A DNA stretch of 46,148 bases. Source: Aquihabitans sp. (GTDB taxonomy: Bacteria; Actinomycetota; Acidimicrobiia; Acidimicrobiales; Iamiaceae). Each line of letters starts with the position of its first letter. Position 1 is the first letter of the stretch. Position numbers and translations under genes: made by a program. The notes under the pieces were generated by a model. It made no database searches, was not told where the DNA came from, and saw only the letters and a list, made by a program, of their open reading frames with translations. Below, in pieces: positions 27,215-37,034 of the stretch. The stretch is from the NCBI GenBank assembly GCA_025353965.1, contig JANXNS010000168.1, positions 1 to 46,148 on the forward strand, in the 5' to 3' direction.

Positions 27215-27817
27215 TTAGGCCAGGCCAGCACGCCTGGTGATTACGTCATCGATGATGCCGTATTCCTTGGCCTGCTGAGCGGTGAACCAACGGTCCCGCT
27301 CGGAATCAGCCTCGATTTGCTCGACCGTCTGACCGGTGTGCTCGGCAATGCGCTCCGCCATGAGGCGCTTGATGTAGACCATCCGCTCGGCCTGGATAGC
27401 GATGTCTGAGGCCTGACCCTGAATACCACCAGAAGGTTGGTGCATCATGATCTGCGAGTGTGGGAGAGCGAAGCGCTTCCCGGCGGCACCGGCACAGAGC
27501 AAGAACTGCCCCATGGATGCGGCCAGGCCCATGCAGACGGTGGCCACGTCGGCCGTGACGAACTGCATGGTGTCGTAGATAGCCATGCCAGCGGAGATCG
27601 ACCCACCGGGTGAGTTGATGTAAAGCCAGATGTCTTGATCGCCATCCTGGCCATCCAAATAGAGCATCTGGGCAGCGAGCTGGTTGGCGATGGTGTCGTT
27701 GACATCGGTGCCGAGAAAGACGATCCGCTCCTTGAGGAGGCGGTTGTAAATATCGGCGGCCCCGAGGTCCAACCCAGAGGGTCCCTGAGCGGTCGGCGCG
27801 AAGTTCGGCAGGTCCAT
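27215..27817 (-). CDS. clpP: ATP-dependent Clp protease proteolytic subunit
   Basis: [59 protein letters not shown]...[11 protein letters not shown]...[12 protein letters not shown]. Confidence 0.95.
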   Translation of the reverse strand: MDLPNFAPTAQGPSGLDLGAADIYNRLLKERIVFLGTDVNDTIANQLAAQMLYLDGQDGDQDIWLYINSPGGSISAGMAIYDTMQFVTADVATVCMGLAASMGQFLLCAGAAGKRFALPHSQIMMHQPSGGIQGQASDIAIQAERMVYIKRLMAERIAEHTGQTVEQIEADSERDRWFTAQQAKEYGIIDDVITRRAGLA

Positions 27818-27890
27818 GCGGCGAGGTTAGCGGCGACCTGTGCCTTCCCGCGCGCCCTGACGTAGGCCGACCAGTAGCCTCTGATCTTCC

Positions 27891-27964
27891 GCCGACGTAG
27901 CCCAATTGGCAGAGGCACCAGGTTTAGGTCCTGGCCAGTGCGCGTTCGAGTCGCGCCGTCGGCA
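27891..27964 (+). tRNA. tRNA with UAG (Leu) anticodon but class I (short variable loop) structure
   Basis: GCCGACG-TAGCCCAATTGGCAGAGGCA-CCAGG-TTTAGGT-CCTGG-CCAGT-GCGCG-TTCGAGT-CGCGC-CGTCGGC-A; complete cloverleaf with a 5-nt variable region. Confidence 0.85.
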
Positions 27965-28057
27965 CGCAGTAATTCAGCGGACGCCAAAGGTCCAGCCGAG
28001 TCGTCAGCTCACCCCGGCGGTTGGGAGCGAGCTGGCCCCGTCTGTCACGGTTGCACC

Positions 28058-28852
28058 GTGCCCGAAGGCCACACCATTCACCGGCTGGCCCGAGACCAGA
28101 ACGCCGACCTGGCCGGACGCGCCGTCGAGGCCGTCGCCGGCCAGGAGCGTTTCCGCGACGGAGCGGAGCGCCTGCACGGCCAGATTTTGTTGGAGGCGGA
28201 GGCGTGGGGAAAACATCTGTTTCACACGTACGACTCCGGCGATGTGCTCCACGTCCATCTCGGTCTGATCGGAAAATGGTTCCGGCGCACAGCTGACCCG
28301 TGCCCCGAGCCCACCCAGACCACCCGGCTGCGCTTGGCCGGCGACACGTGCTCATGGGATTTGATCGGACCTATGGTGTGCGCCGTGGTCACGCCCGATG
28401 ACCGGGCCAGGGTGGTGGCCAAGCTCGGCCCCGATCCTCTCCGACGTGACGCCGACCCGGAACTGCTGTGGGCCAAGCTCCAGCGGAGTTCCAAGTCGAT
28501 CGGGCTGTTGTTGATGGAGCAGGACGTGATTGCCGGGGTAGGGAACGTGTACCGATCGGAGCTGCTCAACATCACCGGAATCGATCCACGTCGTCCCGGT
28601 CGGGCGGTCACCCGCGACGAGTTCGATGCGCTGTGGACCGAGACGGTGCGTCAGCTTCGGCTGGGAGTGCGTCGCAACAAGATCATCACGATGGGCGCTG
28701 ACGAACTCGACCGCCCCATCTCCCGCCTCCGCCGGGGCGAGGGACGCTACGCCTACAAGCAGGAGGCCTGCGGCCGCTGCCACACCATCCTCGAGGTGTT
28801 TCCCATAGCGGGCCGCACCACCTGGGCCTGCCCAACCTGCCAACCCAGCTAG
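28058..28852 (+). CDS. Fpg/Nei-family DNA glycosylase/AP lyase
   Basis: GTG start giving (M)PEGHTIHRLARDQ; LLMEQDVIAGVGNVYRSELL; C-terminal zinc finger YKQEACGRCHTILEVFPIAGRTTWACPTCQ. Confidence 0.93.
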   Translation: MPEGHTIHRLARDQNADLAGRAVEAVAGQERFRDGAERLHGQILLEAEAWGKHLFHTYDSGDVLHVHLGLIGKWFRRTADPCPEPTQTTRLRLAGDTCSWDLIGPMVCAVVTPDDRARVVAKLGPDPLRRDADPELLWAKLQRSSKSIGLLLMEQDVIAGVGNVYRSELLNITGIDPRRPGRAVTRDEFDALWTETVRQLRLGVRRNKIITMGADELDRPISRLRRGEGRYAYKQEACGRCHTILEVFPIAGRTTWACPTCQPS

Positions 28853-28885
28853 CCACCCCACCGAGCCCCACCGAGCCCCACCGAG

Positions 28886-28936
28886 CGAAGTTGTCGCAGT
28901 TATGGCGAAATGCAGTACTTAACTGCGACCACTTCG
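28886..28936. repeat. Long imperfect inverted repeat/hairpin between convergent genes
   Basis: CGAAGTTGTCGCAGTTA - 17 nt - TAACTGCGACCACTTCG; 17-bp arms with a single non-Watson-Crick position. Confidence 0.8.
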
Positions 28937-28943
28937 TTGGTTT

Positions 28944-29531
28944 TCAGGGGGACGGGAGTTGGGCCACGAAGCTGGCTAGGGCTTGGCCTCGGTGACTGAT
29001 GGCATGTTTTTCGGCTTGGGTCATCTCGCCGAAGGTCCGGCCATCGCCCTGATCGGGCACGAACACGGGGTCGTAGCCGAAGCCTCCCGGGCCTCGGGGT
29101 GCGGGTGCGATAAAGCCGTCGGCGGTCCCGTCGGCGATCACCTCGGAGCCGTCCGGGCGCTGCAGCACGATGAGGCAGCGAAATCGTGCCCGCCGGTCGG
29201 CTGGGTTTGGCCAGTCGGCCAACGCCTCCAACAGCTTGTGCACGTTGTCCTCATCGGTTGCCCCCGTCCCGGCGTAGCGGGCCGACAACACCCCGGGGGC
29301 ACCCCCGAGCGCGTCGACCTCGAGACCGGAGTCGTCTGCCATCGAAGCGAGGCCTGTTGCCACCAAGAGCGCAGACGCCTTGAGCCGTGCGTTGCCGACG
29401 AAGGTGTCAGCGTCTTCGACCACGTCGGGCACCTCGGGCGGACGGGGAATGAGGTCGATGCGGGCGCCCAGAATCTCGCGGAGTTCGGCCACCTTCTTGG
29501 GGTTGGCTGAAGCCAACACCATTTGTTCCAC
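28944..29531 (-). CDS. rdgB: RdgB/HAM1 non-canonical purine NTP pyrophosphatase
   Basis: MVLASANPKKVAELREIL...TFVGNARLKA...MADDSGLEVDALGGAPGVLSARYAG...GFGYDPVFVP...AEKHAISHRGQAL. Confidence 0.95.
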   Translation of the reverse strand: MEQMVLASANPKKVAELREILGARIDLIPRPPEVPDVVEDADTFVGNARLKASALLVATGLASMADDSGLEVDALGGAPGVLSARYAGTGATDEDNVHKLLEALADWPNPADRRARFRCLIVLQRPDGSEVIADGTADGFIAPAPRGPGGFGYDPVFVPDQGDGRTFGEMTQAEKHAISHRGQALASFVAQLPSP

Positions 29532-29536
29532 CGCGG

Positions 29537-30280
29537 TCAGCGGCCCAACGTGCGTGGCGTTGGGAGTGTGGCCAGGACGTCGCCTTGAAGGCGCACAATT
29601 TGGGCGATGCCACCCTCGGCCAGGGCGAGGAGGCTGTTCAGTTCATCGCGAGTGAACGCGGCACCTTCCGCTGTTCCTTGAACTTCCACGAAATGGCCCG
29701 AGCCCGTCATGACCACGTTCATGTCGGTGCCGGCGCGGACGTCTTCGACGTAGGGCAGATCGAGCATGGGCGTCCCGTCGATGATGCCGACCGAGATGGC
29801 GCCGCACGCGTCGGTGAGTGGATTGGTCTTGATTTTCTCGTTCTGCACGAGTCGGGTGAGCGCGTCGTGCAGGGCGACGTATCCGCCGCAAATAGCGGCG
29901 GTACGGGTACCACCATCAGCCTGGAGTACGTCGCAGTCGACGATCACTTGGCGCTCACCGAGAGCCTTCATGTCGCAAACCGACCGCAGCGAACGGCCGA
30001 TGAGGCGCTGAATTTCCTGGGTCCGGCCGGACTGCTTGCCCTTGGCGGCCTCGCGGTTGATGCGCTCCGCCGATGCACCGGGGAGCATCGAGTACTCCGC
30101 GGTGACCCACCCCTTGCCTTTGCCCTTCATCCAGCGGGGCACGTTCTCGTCGATGGAGGCCGTACACAGCACCCGCGTTGCCCCGAATGACACCAGCACG
30201 GACCCAGCGGCCTGCTCGGTGAAATCTCGTTCGAAGGTGATGGGTCGCAGTTCGTCGGGCTGGCGGCCGTCGGCTCGCAT
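29537..30280 (-). CDS. rph: Ribonuclease PH
   Basis: [42 protein letters not shown]...[16 protein letters not shown]...[26 protein letters not shown]. Confidence 0.95.
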   Translation of the reverse strand: MRADGRQPDELRPITFERDFTEQAAGSVLVSFGATRVLCTASIDENVPRWMKGKGKGWVTAEYSMLPGASAERINREAAKGKQSGRTQEIQRLIGRSLRSVCDMKALGERQVIVDCDVLQADGGTRTAAICGGYVALHDALTRLVQNEKIKTNPLTDACGAISVGIIDGTPMLDLPYVEDVRAGTDMNVVMTGSGHFVEVQGTAEGAAFTRDELNSLLALAEGGIAQIVRLQGDVLATLPTPRTLGR

Positions 30281-30460
30281 GTGGGCTCCTGGATTGGTTC
30301 CGGTGGGAGACCATGGTCGCAGACCGTGCCAGTGGGCCTTCAGTTCTCGGTCGATAATCAGGAAATTCTCCGAGGGGACCAAGCTGATTCCCAGCCCTTT
30401 CCCAGCATCGAGTGCTTGAGTGCACCCTGTACGAATTCGACAACAACAAGGACAACCAGG

Positions 30461-31252
30461 ATGCCAAGTCGCAAAGTTTTCGCCGCTGCCGCCATGACCG
30501 CCGCCCTCGCTGCCGGAGGGATCATCGGAGCAACCGTCGGGTACCCGTCGATCTCCGGAGCCCAAGACGGCACCACCTCCACCAGCGTGCCCGCAACCGT
30601 TTCCACCGCAACCGATAAGGCCGACAGCCACGACTTCGGTGGCCGCGGATTCGGCGGCGGCATGGACCTGGATGCGGCCGCCAAGGTTCTGGGCGTAACA
30701 ACCGATGAGCTTCGCAGTTCACTTCAAGCGGGTAAGCGCCTGGCCGACGTGGCCAAGGCGGAAGGCGTGGACAAGCAAAAAGTGATTGACGCCCTTGTGG
30801 CCGAAGCGGGGAAGCGGCTTGATGAAGCCAAGGCCGCGCTGCCCGAACGCATCGCTGCCATCGTGGACGGCACCTTTCCCGGCGGTAGGCCCGGCGGGTC
30901 CGGCGGCAGGGGCGACAGGGGCGACATGGGCGGTAGCGGTGATCACGGGGGCCGTGGTGGCCCCCGCGGTGGCGGCAATCTCACCGCTGCCGCCAAGGTG
31001 CTCGGGGTGACAGAAGGCATCCTCCGCACCGAATTGCAGGCCGGCAAGAGCCTGGCCGATGTGGCCAAAGCCCAGGGCGTGGACAAGCAAGCGGTGATCG
31101 ACGCCCTCGTGACCGATGCCAAGACTCGGCTCGCTGAGGCGGTCAAGAACGGCAAGCTCACCCAAGCCGAAGCCGACACCCGCGCTGCGGACATGGCCGA
31201 TCACATTGCCCAAGAAGTCGATGAGGTTCACCAGGGCCGCCCCGGCAACTGA
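30461..31252 (+). CDS. Secreted protein with duplicated helical module and Gly/Arg/Asp-rich linker
   Basis: Signal peptide; two copies of [34 protein letters not shown] separated by [32 protein letters not shown]. Confidence 0.75.
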   Translation: MPSRKVFAAAAMTAALAAGGIIGATVGYPSISGAQDGTTSTSVPATVSTATDKADSHDFGGRGFGGGMDLDAAAKVLGVTTDELRSSLQAGKRLADVAKAEGVDKQKVIDALVAEAGKRLDEAKAALPERIAAIVDGTFPGGRPGGSGGRGDRGDMGGSGDHGGRGGPRGGGNLTAAAKVLGVTEGILRTELQAGKSLADVAKAQGVDKQAVIDALVTDAKTRLAEAVKNGKLTQAEADTRAADMADHIAQEVDEVHQGRPGN

Positions 31253-31281
31253 TCCACACCAAAGTCGCCGTTGAACGAGCG

Positions 31282-31317
31282 AAGGGCCCGGGCCACTGAA
31301 AGGTGCCCGGGCCCTTT
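31282..31317. terminator. Strong bidirectional hairpin terminator candidate
   Basis: AAGGGCCCGGGC - cactgaaaggt - GCCCGGGCCCTT (12-bp perfect stem) between convergent ORFs. Confidence 0.8.
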
Positions 31318-32263
31318 AGAAGTAGATGATCCCTTTGGCCCGAGCTTCGACCTCGTCGAGGTCTGCGGTCCAGGCACCCGTGCTGAGGTATTTCCAACCG
31401 CCATCGCACACGATCATCACGATCACGCCTTCGTCCAACGCGGCGGCGCACTTGGCGGCCCCGGCGGCAATGGCTCCCGAAGAGATCCCGGCAAACACGC
31501 CGACCTCGGTGAGACGGCGGGTCCATTCGATGGACTCGCGGGGCCGCACGATCATCTTGCGATCGAGCAGGTCGTAGCCACCCCACTCGGTGAACACCGG
31601 CGGGATGAAGCCTTCGTCGAAGTTTTTGAGGCCGTCGACCATTTCACCGGCGGGCGGCTCGATCGCCCAGACCTGGACGTCGGGCTTTTGTTCCTTGAGG
31701 TACGTCCCAACACCCATGAGCGTCCCGGCCGTGCCGAGCCCGGCCACAAAGTGGGTGATGTCGGGTGCGTCGGCCAGGATCTCCGGACCGGTTCCCTCGT
31801 AGTGGGCTCGCGGGTTGGCGTCGTTGCCGTATTGGAACGGAAACCACCAGTCGGGGTTGTCGGCGGCCAGTTTTTGGGCCCGGATCATGGCGCCGTTGGA
31901 GCCTTCCGACCCCGGTGACGGAATGATCTCGGTCCCCCAGACCTCCAGGGCTTGCCGCCGTTCGATGGACACATTCTCGGGGAGGACGATCTTGAGGATG
32001 TAGCCCCGCATCTTGCAGATCATGGCCAGGGCAATGCCGGTATTGCCCGACGATGACTCGATCACGGTGGCGCCTGGCTTCAACAGGCCATCTCGCTCGG
32101 CCGCCAAGATCATGTATTTGGCGGCGCGGTCCTTGACCGATCCGCCCGGGTTCTGGCCCTCAAGCTTTGCGTATATACGCACGGCCGGGTTGGGGCTCAG
32201 CGGGCTGATGTCAACCATGGGCGTGTTGCCGATGAGATCGATCACGTTGCGGTAGAACGCCAC
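31316..32263 (-). CDS. cysM: Cysteine synthase, CysM-type
   Basis: DLIGNTPMVDIS...KLEGQNPGGSVKDRAA...ESSSGNTGIALAM...GLGTAGTLMGVGTYL...ISSGAIAAGA; adjacent to a Mec-like peptidase gene. Confidence 0.88.
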   Translation of the reverse strand: MAFYRNVIDLIGNTPMVDISPLSPNPAVRIYAKLEGQNPGGSVKDRAAKYMILAAERDGLLKPGATVIESSSGNTGIALAMICKMRGYILKIVLPENVSIERRQALEVWGTEIIPSPGSEGSNGAMIRAQKLAADNPDWWFPFQYGNDANPRAHYEGTGPEILADAPDITHFVAGLGTAGTLMGVGTYLKEQKPDVQVWAIEPPAGEMVDGLKNFDEGFIPPVFTEWGGYDLLDRKMIVRPRESIEWTRRLTEVGVFAGISSGAIAAGAAKCAAALDEGVIVMIVCDGGWKYLSTGAWTADLDEVEARAKGIIYF

Positions 32264-32343
32264 AGCGCTGGCTCCTGCAGAAAGACGACTTGAACGCTCG
32301 GGATTCTAAACGGCCCGCCCGAAGTCTCCTCCAGCCTGAGGTT

Positions 32344-32760
32344 TCAGCCCTCGGTTATCTCCACCGGAACTTCCACGATGGTGCCTTCGTCCAGAAGCCA
32401 GGAGCGCAACATGGGCTCGGTGTCTCGGAGCGAAACGATCACGTACTGCCAGCCGAGCAGAAACGGGTTGTCTGCGGCAGCAACGTCGGTGGGTGAGGGA
32501 TAGGGATCGGTGTGGGTGTGAGAATGCATGACGCCGACCACGTCCAGGCCGAGCGGGTCGAACACGGCTTCGGCCGCTTGGAAGCCGTCCGGGCCGATTG
32601 AATAGGTCTTGGTGGAATCGTCGACGTTGCGGGTGGGTACGAACGCTTCCACCAGTCCGGCACCAGGACGCCCGCCCAGCAGCCCGCAAGCTTCATTGGG
32701 CAGCCCGGTAATGGCGTGGGCCAGCATCTGAAGGTGGGCCGACCGGGCGATGCGCAGCAC
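32344..32760 (-). CDS. M67/JAMM metallopeptidase, Mec-like (CysO-cysteine peptidase family)
   Basis: GTG start; GLPNEACGLLGGR...VVGVMHSHTHTDPYPSPTDVAAAD (HxH...SxxD JAMM motif). Confidence 0.88.
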   Translation of the reverse strand: MLRIARSAHLQMLAHAITGLPNEACGLLGGRPGAGLVEAFVPTRNVDDSTKTYSIGPDGFQAAEAVFDPLGLDVVGVMHSHTHTDPYPSPTDVAAADNPFLLGWQYVIVSLRDTEPMLRSWLLDEGTIVEVPVEITEG

Positions 32761-32791
32761 TTGATCACCGTACCTGCGCCGGGCCGGACTC

Positions 32792-33643
32792 TTGACCACC
32801 ACCCATGCCCGATCTAGCAACCAGGGCGTGACCGAGCCGCGTGAACCAACTGAGCAATGGACCCCGGAGCGCTACGAGCGATTCCAAACCGAGCGCGAGA
32901 GGCCGGCCAACGATCTTTACGCCCTGCTCGCCCCGGTACCGGGCGGGCGGGCGGTGGATCTGGGCTGTGGGACCGGCGCCCTCACCGCCCGCTTGGCGGA
33001 CATCACCGGCGCGGCCGATGTGGTCGGCATAGATAGTTCGGCGGCCATGTTGGGGGCGGCCCGCGCCCACGCTCGGCCCGGGGTGCGCTTCGAGGCCGGA
33101 GACCTGGCCATATGGGGAGATCGAACGGATCCAGTGGATGTGGTGGCGGCCAATGCCAGCCTTCAGTGGGTGCCAGACCACGTTGATGTGCTGACGCGGT
33201 GGACGGCCGCTTTGCGGGCGGGCGGCCAACTCGCAGTGCAGGTGCCGAGCAACGCGGACCACGCGTCGCATCTGGTGGCCGCTGAGGTGGCGGGCGAAGC
33301 CCGGTTCGCCGAGGCTTTCGCGGCGGCAGGCGGTCCCCCACCGGACCCAGTAGCCGTCAACGTGTTGAAGCCGGAGGTCTACGCCGAACTGCTCTGGGAC
33401 TTGGGTTACGCAGATCAGGCGGTTCGGTTGCAGGTCTATGGCCCCGTCCTCCCGTCCACGGCTGGCGTGGTGGATTGGATGGCCGGCACCAGCCTCACCC
33501 GGTTCGAACGGTTGCTCGATGAGGGCGTCTATGCGGGGTTCGTGGACCGCTACCGGGACCGACTGGTGGAGGTCCTAGGCGACCGTCAGCCGTACTACTT
33601 CGCGTTCAAACGCATCTTGTTGTGGGGACGGCGACCCGCCTGA
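32792..33643 (+). CDS. Class I SAM methyltransferase, trans-aconitate 2-methyltransferase family
   Basis: AVDLGCGTGALTARLAD, VVAANASLQWVPDH, GGQLAVQVPSNADHASH; start may be GTG at 32828. Confidence 0.8.
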   Translation: MTTTHARSSNQGVTEPREPTEQWTPERYERFQTERERPANDLYALLAPVPGGRAVDLGCGTGALTARLADITGAADVVGIDSSAAMLGAARAHARPGVRFEAGDLAIWGDRTDPVDVVAANASLQWVPDHVDVLTRWTAALRAGGQLAVQVPSNADHASHLVAAEVAGEARFAEAFAAAGGPPPDPVAVNVLKPEVYAELLWDLGYADQAVRLQVYGPVLPSTAGVVDWMAGTSLTRFERLLDEGVYAGFVDRYRDRLVEVLGDRQPYYFAFKRILLWGRRPA

Positions 33644-33647
33644 CCGC

Positions 33648-34961
33648 TCAGACCGCGGCACCCGTGACCAGCCAGCGGTCGGTGCGGAATCGCAGGAGCA
33701 GGGTCACGGTCCGGACAACCATCAGCGCTCCGAACGCGGCCCACACCCAGCCGATGCCCAGGCCGAGCGGGAGGATCGGGGCAATGGCTACTAGCAGCGC
33801 CAACGCCGCCAAGACCATGGCCCGGGCCAAGAAGCGTTGATCGCCCGCGCCGATGAGGACACCGTCGAGCACGAAGGCCACCGCGCACAGCGGTTGGAGT
33901 ACGGCCACCCAAAGCAGGAGGAACCCAGCCAGTTGGGCAACGGCGGGGTCGGGGCTGAACACCTGGGGCAACACCGGCGAGACCAGCGCTAACCCCATGC
34001 CCAGGATCACGCTGCCTGCGAGCCCAACGACGAGGAGGCGGGTGGCCGCCGCTCGGGCGCCTGAGGCGTCACCAGCACCGAGCAGGCGCCCGATCATGGC
34101 CTGGCCGGCAATGGCGAGTGAGTCGAGCGCCATTGCCAGGAGGTTCCACACCTCGAACGCAATCTGGTGCGCGGCCACGTCTACCCGGCCGATTCGGGTG
34201 GCCACCGCAATGAGGGCAACAAGAGATCCACGCAGCGCAGCGGTCCGGATGACGAGGTCCGCACCCACCCGCAGGAGTCGGCGCTGGGCGGCAAAATCGG
34301 GGGCCATGCGTATGCCGTTCGCTCGAGCGCCATTGCGCACTGCGTACACATACACCAGCCCACCCACCACCTGAGCAATGACGGTGCCCAAGGCCGAAGC
34401 ACCAATCCCCTGGTCCAGACCGAGGACGAGGAACAGCTCAAGACCAAGGTTCAAGATGGCCGTACCGATGGCCACCAGCAGCGGTGTGCGCGTGTCCTGC
34501 AGCCCGCGGAGATATCCGGTGCCAGCCAGCATGAGCAGCAGGAACGGCAAACCCACCAGGCTGATTCGTAGATAGATGAGCGCGTTGGTGGCCACCGCAC
34601 CCGTCGCCCCAAGGGCATGGACCAAGGGGGACCCAGCCACGGCCAACACCAAGGCCAGCACGACGCCCACCGAGGCCCCGAGCCACAGGCCTTGGACGGC
34701 ATGGTTGGCGGCGGCCCGACGGTCCCCCGCCCCCAGCAATCGGGCCACTGCCGCAGTGGTGCCGTACGCCAAGAAGATGCAGAGCGAATACGACGACAGC
34801 AGCACGGCGCTGGCCACGGCCAGGCCACCAAGCTGAGGGGTCCCAAGGTGGCCGACCACCGCGGTGTCGGCCAAGAGGTAGAGCGGCTCGGCCAGGAGGG
34901 TGACGAAAGCCGGCCCCGCCAACCGCCAGATCTCACGATCGAATCCGCGTCCGGTCGGCAC
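33648..34961 (-). CDS. MATE-family multidrug efflux transporter (DinF-like)
   Basis: 437 aa, 12 hydrophobic segments; LAGPAFVTLLAEPLYLLADTAVVGHLGTPQLGGLAVAS. Confidence 0.92.
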   Translation of the reverse strand: MPTGRGFDREIWRLAGPAFVTLLAEPLYLLADTAVVGHLGTPQLGGLAVASAVLLSSYSLCIFLAYGTTAAVARLLGAGDRRAAANHAVQGLWLGASVGVVLALVLAVAGSPLVHALGATGAVATNALIYLRISLVGLPFLLLMLAGTGYLRGLQDTRTPLLVAIGTAILNLGLELFLVLGLDQGIGASALGTVIAQVVGGLVYVYAVRNGARANGIRMAPDFAAQRRLLRVGADLVIRTAALRGSLVALIAVATRIGRVDVAAHQIAFEVWNLLAMALDSLAIAGQAMIGRLLGAGDASGARAAATRLLVVGLAGSVILGMGLALVSPVLPQVFSPDPAVAQLAGFLLLWVAVLQPLCAVAFVLDGVLIGAGDQRFLARAMVLAALALLVAIAPILPLGLGIGWVWAAFGALMVVRTVTLLLRFRTDRWLVTGAAV

Positions 34962-35039
34962 CGCGACAGCATGCCCGCCACACCTCCCGGCTAACGCGAC
35001 CCTTTCCCCGGCATCGGGCCGGTACCCTGCAGGCCTCCC

Positions 35040-35522
35040 ATGGCTCCTAAACCTCCGTCCGCAAACAAGACCGTTGCCACCAACCGCCAGGCGCGGCGTG
35101 ACTACGAGATCCTGGACGAGTGGGAGTGCGGGATCATGCTTCAGGGCAGTGAAGTCAAATCGCTACGGGAGGCCAAGGTCACCCTGACCGACGCCTATGC
35201 CCGCTTCGAGATGCGTGACCTGTACCTCGTCGGGCTGCACATCAACGCCTACACCAATGCTTCATCTCAGGGCGGCCATGAGCTGGCCCGCACCCGCAAG
35301 CTGCTTGCGCATCGCCACGAGATCGATGAAATGCGCATGCGGGTAGATCAGGAGCATCTGAGCCTGGTGCCGTTGTCGCTGTACTTCAAAGATGGCAAGG
35401 CCAAGCTGGAGTTGGGGTTGGGTCGGGGCCGCAAGCACTACGACAAGCGCCAAGTCATCGCTAAGCGAGATGCCGATATGGATGCCCGTCGGGCCATGGC
35501 GGCCCGTCGGCGCCTCGAGTGA
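35040..35522 (+). CDS. smpB: SsrA-binding protein
   Basis: NRQARRDYEILDEWECGIMLQGSEVKSLREAKVTLTDAYARFEMRDLYLVGLHI...KGRGRKHYDKRQ-type C-terminus. Confidence 0.96.
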   Translation: MAPKPPSANKTVATNRQARRDYEILDEWECGIMLQGSEVKSLREAKVTLTDAYARFEMRDLYLVGLHINAYTNASSQGGHELARTRKLLAHRHEIDEMRMRVDQEHLSLVPLSLYFKDGKAKLELGLGRGRKHYDKRQVIAKRDADMDARRAMAARRRLE

Positions 35523-35541
35523 CCGGATCGATCCTGACCCC

Positions 35542-36363
35542 ATGACACTGGCCCAACCAGATATGGCTTCCTTCAAACGGCGGCGCCCTCGTGGCTCCAA
35601 GATCTTGATGATCCTGGGAGGCACGCTGCTGGTGATCGCCTTTGTCGGCGGGCAGGCCGGTCTTCACCAGGCCCAACGGGCAGGCGAGCGCATCCGCGCC
35701 GACGCCGACGGCGTGCGGGCCGGCTTCTTGATCGAGGTGCCCGTTCCCGGCGGGGACCAGGTCGACCTGGAGCGAGGCAACTACACCGTCTACGCCGTTC
35801 GCTCCTACGACAACACATTTCGGACCACGGTGCCAACGGGGCCAACGACCCCTGGCGGTGGGTCCACCACGGTGCCCAGCGGCTCGCCAAGCAACGGAAT
35901 CGACGTGACCGCGGTGATTACGGGTCCGCGTGGCGAGCCGGTACCGACCCGTAACCCTGGTCTGGAGGCAACGCTCAGCGGCCTGAGCGGAGATTTCGTC
36001 GGGTTCGCGGAGTTCACCGTGACCGAGCCGGGTTCATACACCGTGGAGGGCAGCGGGACCGACGCCGACCGGATCGCCGTTGGGCCAACACTCAAGGGTG
36101 GCAACATCGGCCAGTTGATCTCCGGTGGCCTGTTCGCGGCGTTGGGATTCCTGCTCGGCGGGGTCGGCTTCATTCTGGGTCTGGCTGGGCTGATCTGGTT
36201 TCTGGTGGCCGGCGATGGCAAGCCCAAAGCTGGCCCCGGTGGTCTCTACGCACCGGCTGGCCTCTACCCAGCCGGCACCGCAGGGAACGGGCTACCCGGC
36301 TGGGCCCCGCCGGTCGCGCCACCTACGTACCCACCACCACCACCGGGTTCGGGCTGGCGCTGA
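35542..36363 (+). CDS. Membrane protein of unknown function
   Basis: N-terminal TM helix, extracellular Thr/Gly/Pro region, central TM pair, Pro-rich C-terminus. Confidence 0.65.
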   Translation: MTLAQPDMASFKRRRPRGSKILMILGGTLLVIAFVGGQAGLHQAQRAGERIRADADGVRAGFLIEVPVPGGDQVDLERGNYTVYAVRSYDNTFRTTVPTGPTTPGGGSTTVPSGSPSNGIDVTAVITGPRGEPVPTRNPGLEATLSGLSGDFVGFAEFTVTEPGSYTVEGSGTDADRIAVGPTLKGGNIGQLISGGLFAALGFLLGGVGFILGLAGLIWFLVAGDGKPKAGPGGLYAPAGLYPAGTAGNGLPGWAPPVAPPTYPPPPPGSGWR

Positions 36364-36452
36364 TTGAGAATCGGCTGGCGTCGAGGCGGCCCCGGCCCGG
36401 TACCATGGAGCCGCTGCCCACCACCACGTCTCGGTGAGCGGTTCTTTGACAA

Positions 36453-36832
36453 GGGGCTGACCGGTTTCGACGTGGAGACTGGAAGCCGGACGTGCGACCC
36501 GAGTTTCTCAGACTCGTTAAACGGGGAACAAACAGAAGCGCCAAGGGCGACTTCGCTCTCGCCGCCTAATTCACATTAGGTAGTAGAGAGACACTGTGAC
36601 CAGCAATGGCACACGGGGCCTGACCCTTACAGCCCGGCAACAGAAGTAGGGGTTGACGGCGAGAAAGACCGCTGACGGTGAGAAAGACCACTGACATCTC
36701 GGAAAGACGAGGCGGAGGGCGCAAGCCCAGTCAACCCGGTGACGAGCCTGCCGTTACGGCTCAACCTCGGGAACGGTCGTAGCGCGGTCGTCAACCGCTT
36801 CGCGGACGAGGGTTCGATTCCCTCCAGCTCCA
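36453..36832 (+). ncRNA. ssrA: Transfer-messenger RNA
   Basis: 5' GGGGCTGACCGGTTTCGACGTGG and 3' GGTTCGATTCCCTCCAGCTCCA; acceptor GGGGCTG/CAGCTCC; tag frame ends AKGDFALAA-stop (GCC AAG GGC GAC TTC GCT CTC GCC GCC TAA); adjacent to smpB. Confidence 0.95.
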
Positions 36833-37034
36833 CTGGTTGTAGAAATTTCAGCATCTTTCCTGTCCACGGGAGGCGTTGAGCGTTCTGTAGCTTGACAAGC
36901 TGTTGGGCCTTATTCGAACCGCCTGCCGCGATGGTGCGACATGATCGCCAAAGCCTCGGGCTGCTTCGGCCAAGACATCGGCCCTCAGAGGGCTTATCGT
37001 CCCTGGCTGGGTATCAGACTGGTATCATCGCGGC

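Noticed and set aside
27198-27232. Duplicated GCGGTTAGGCC downstream of the lipoprotein gene
   Set aside because: Two short copies around a stop codon; too little to support a functional element
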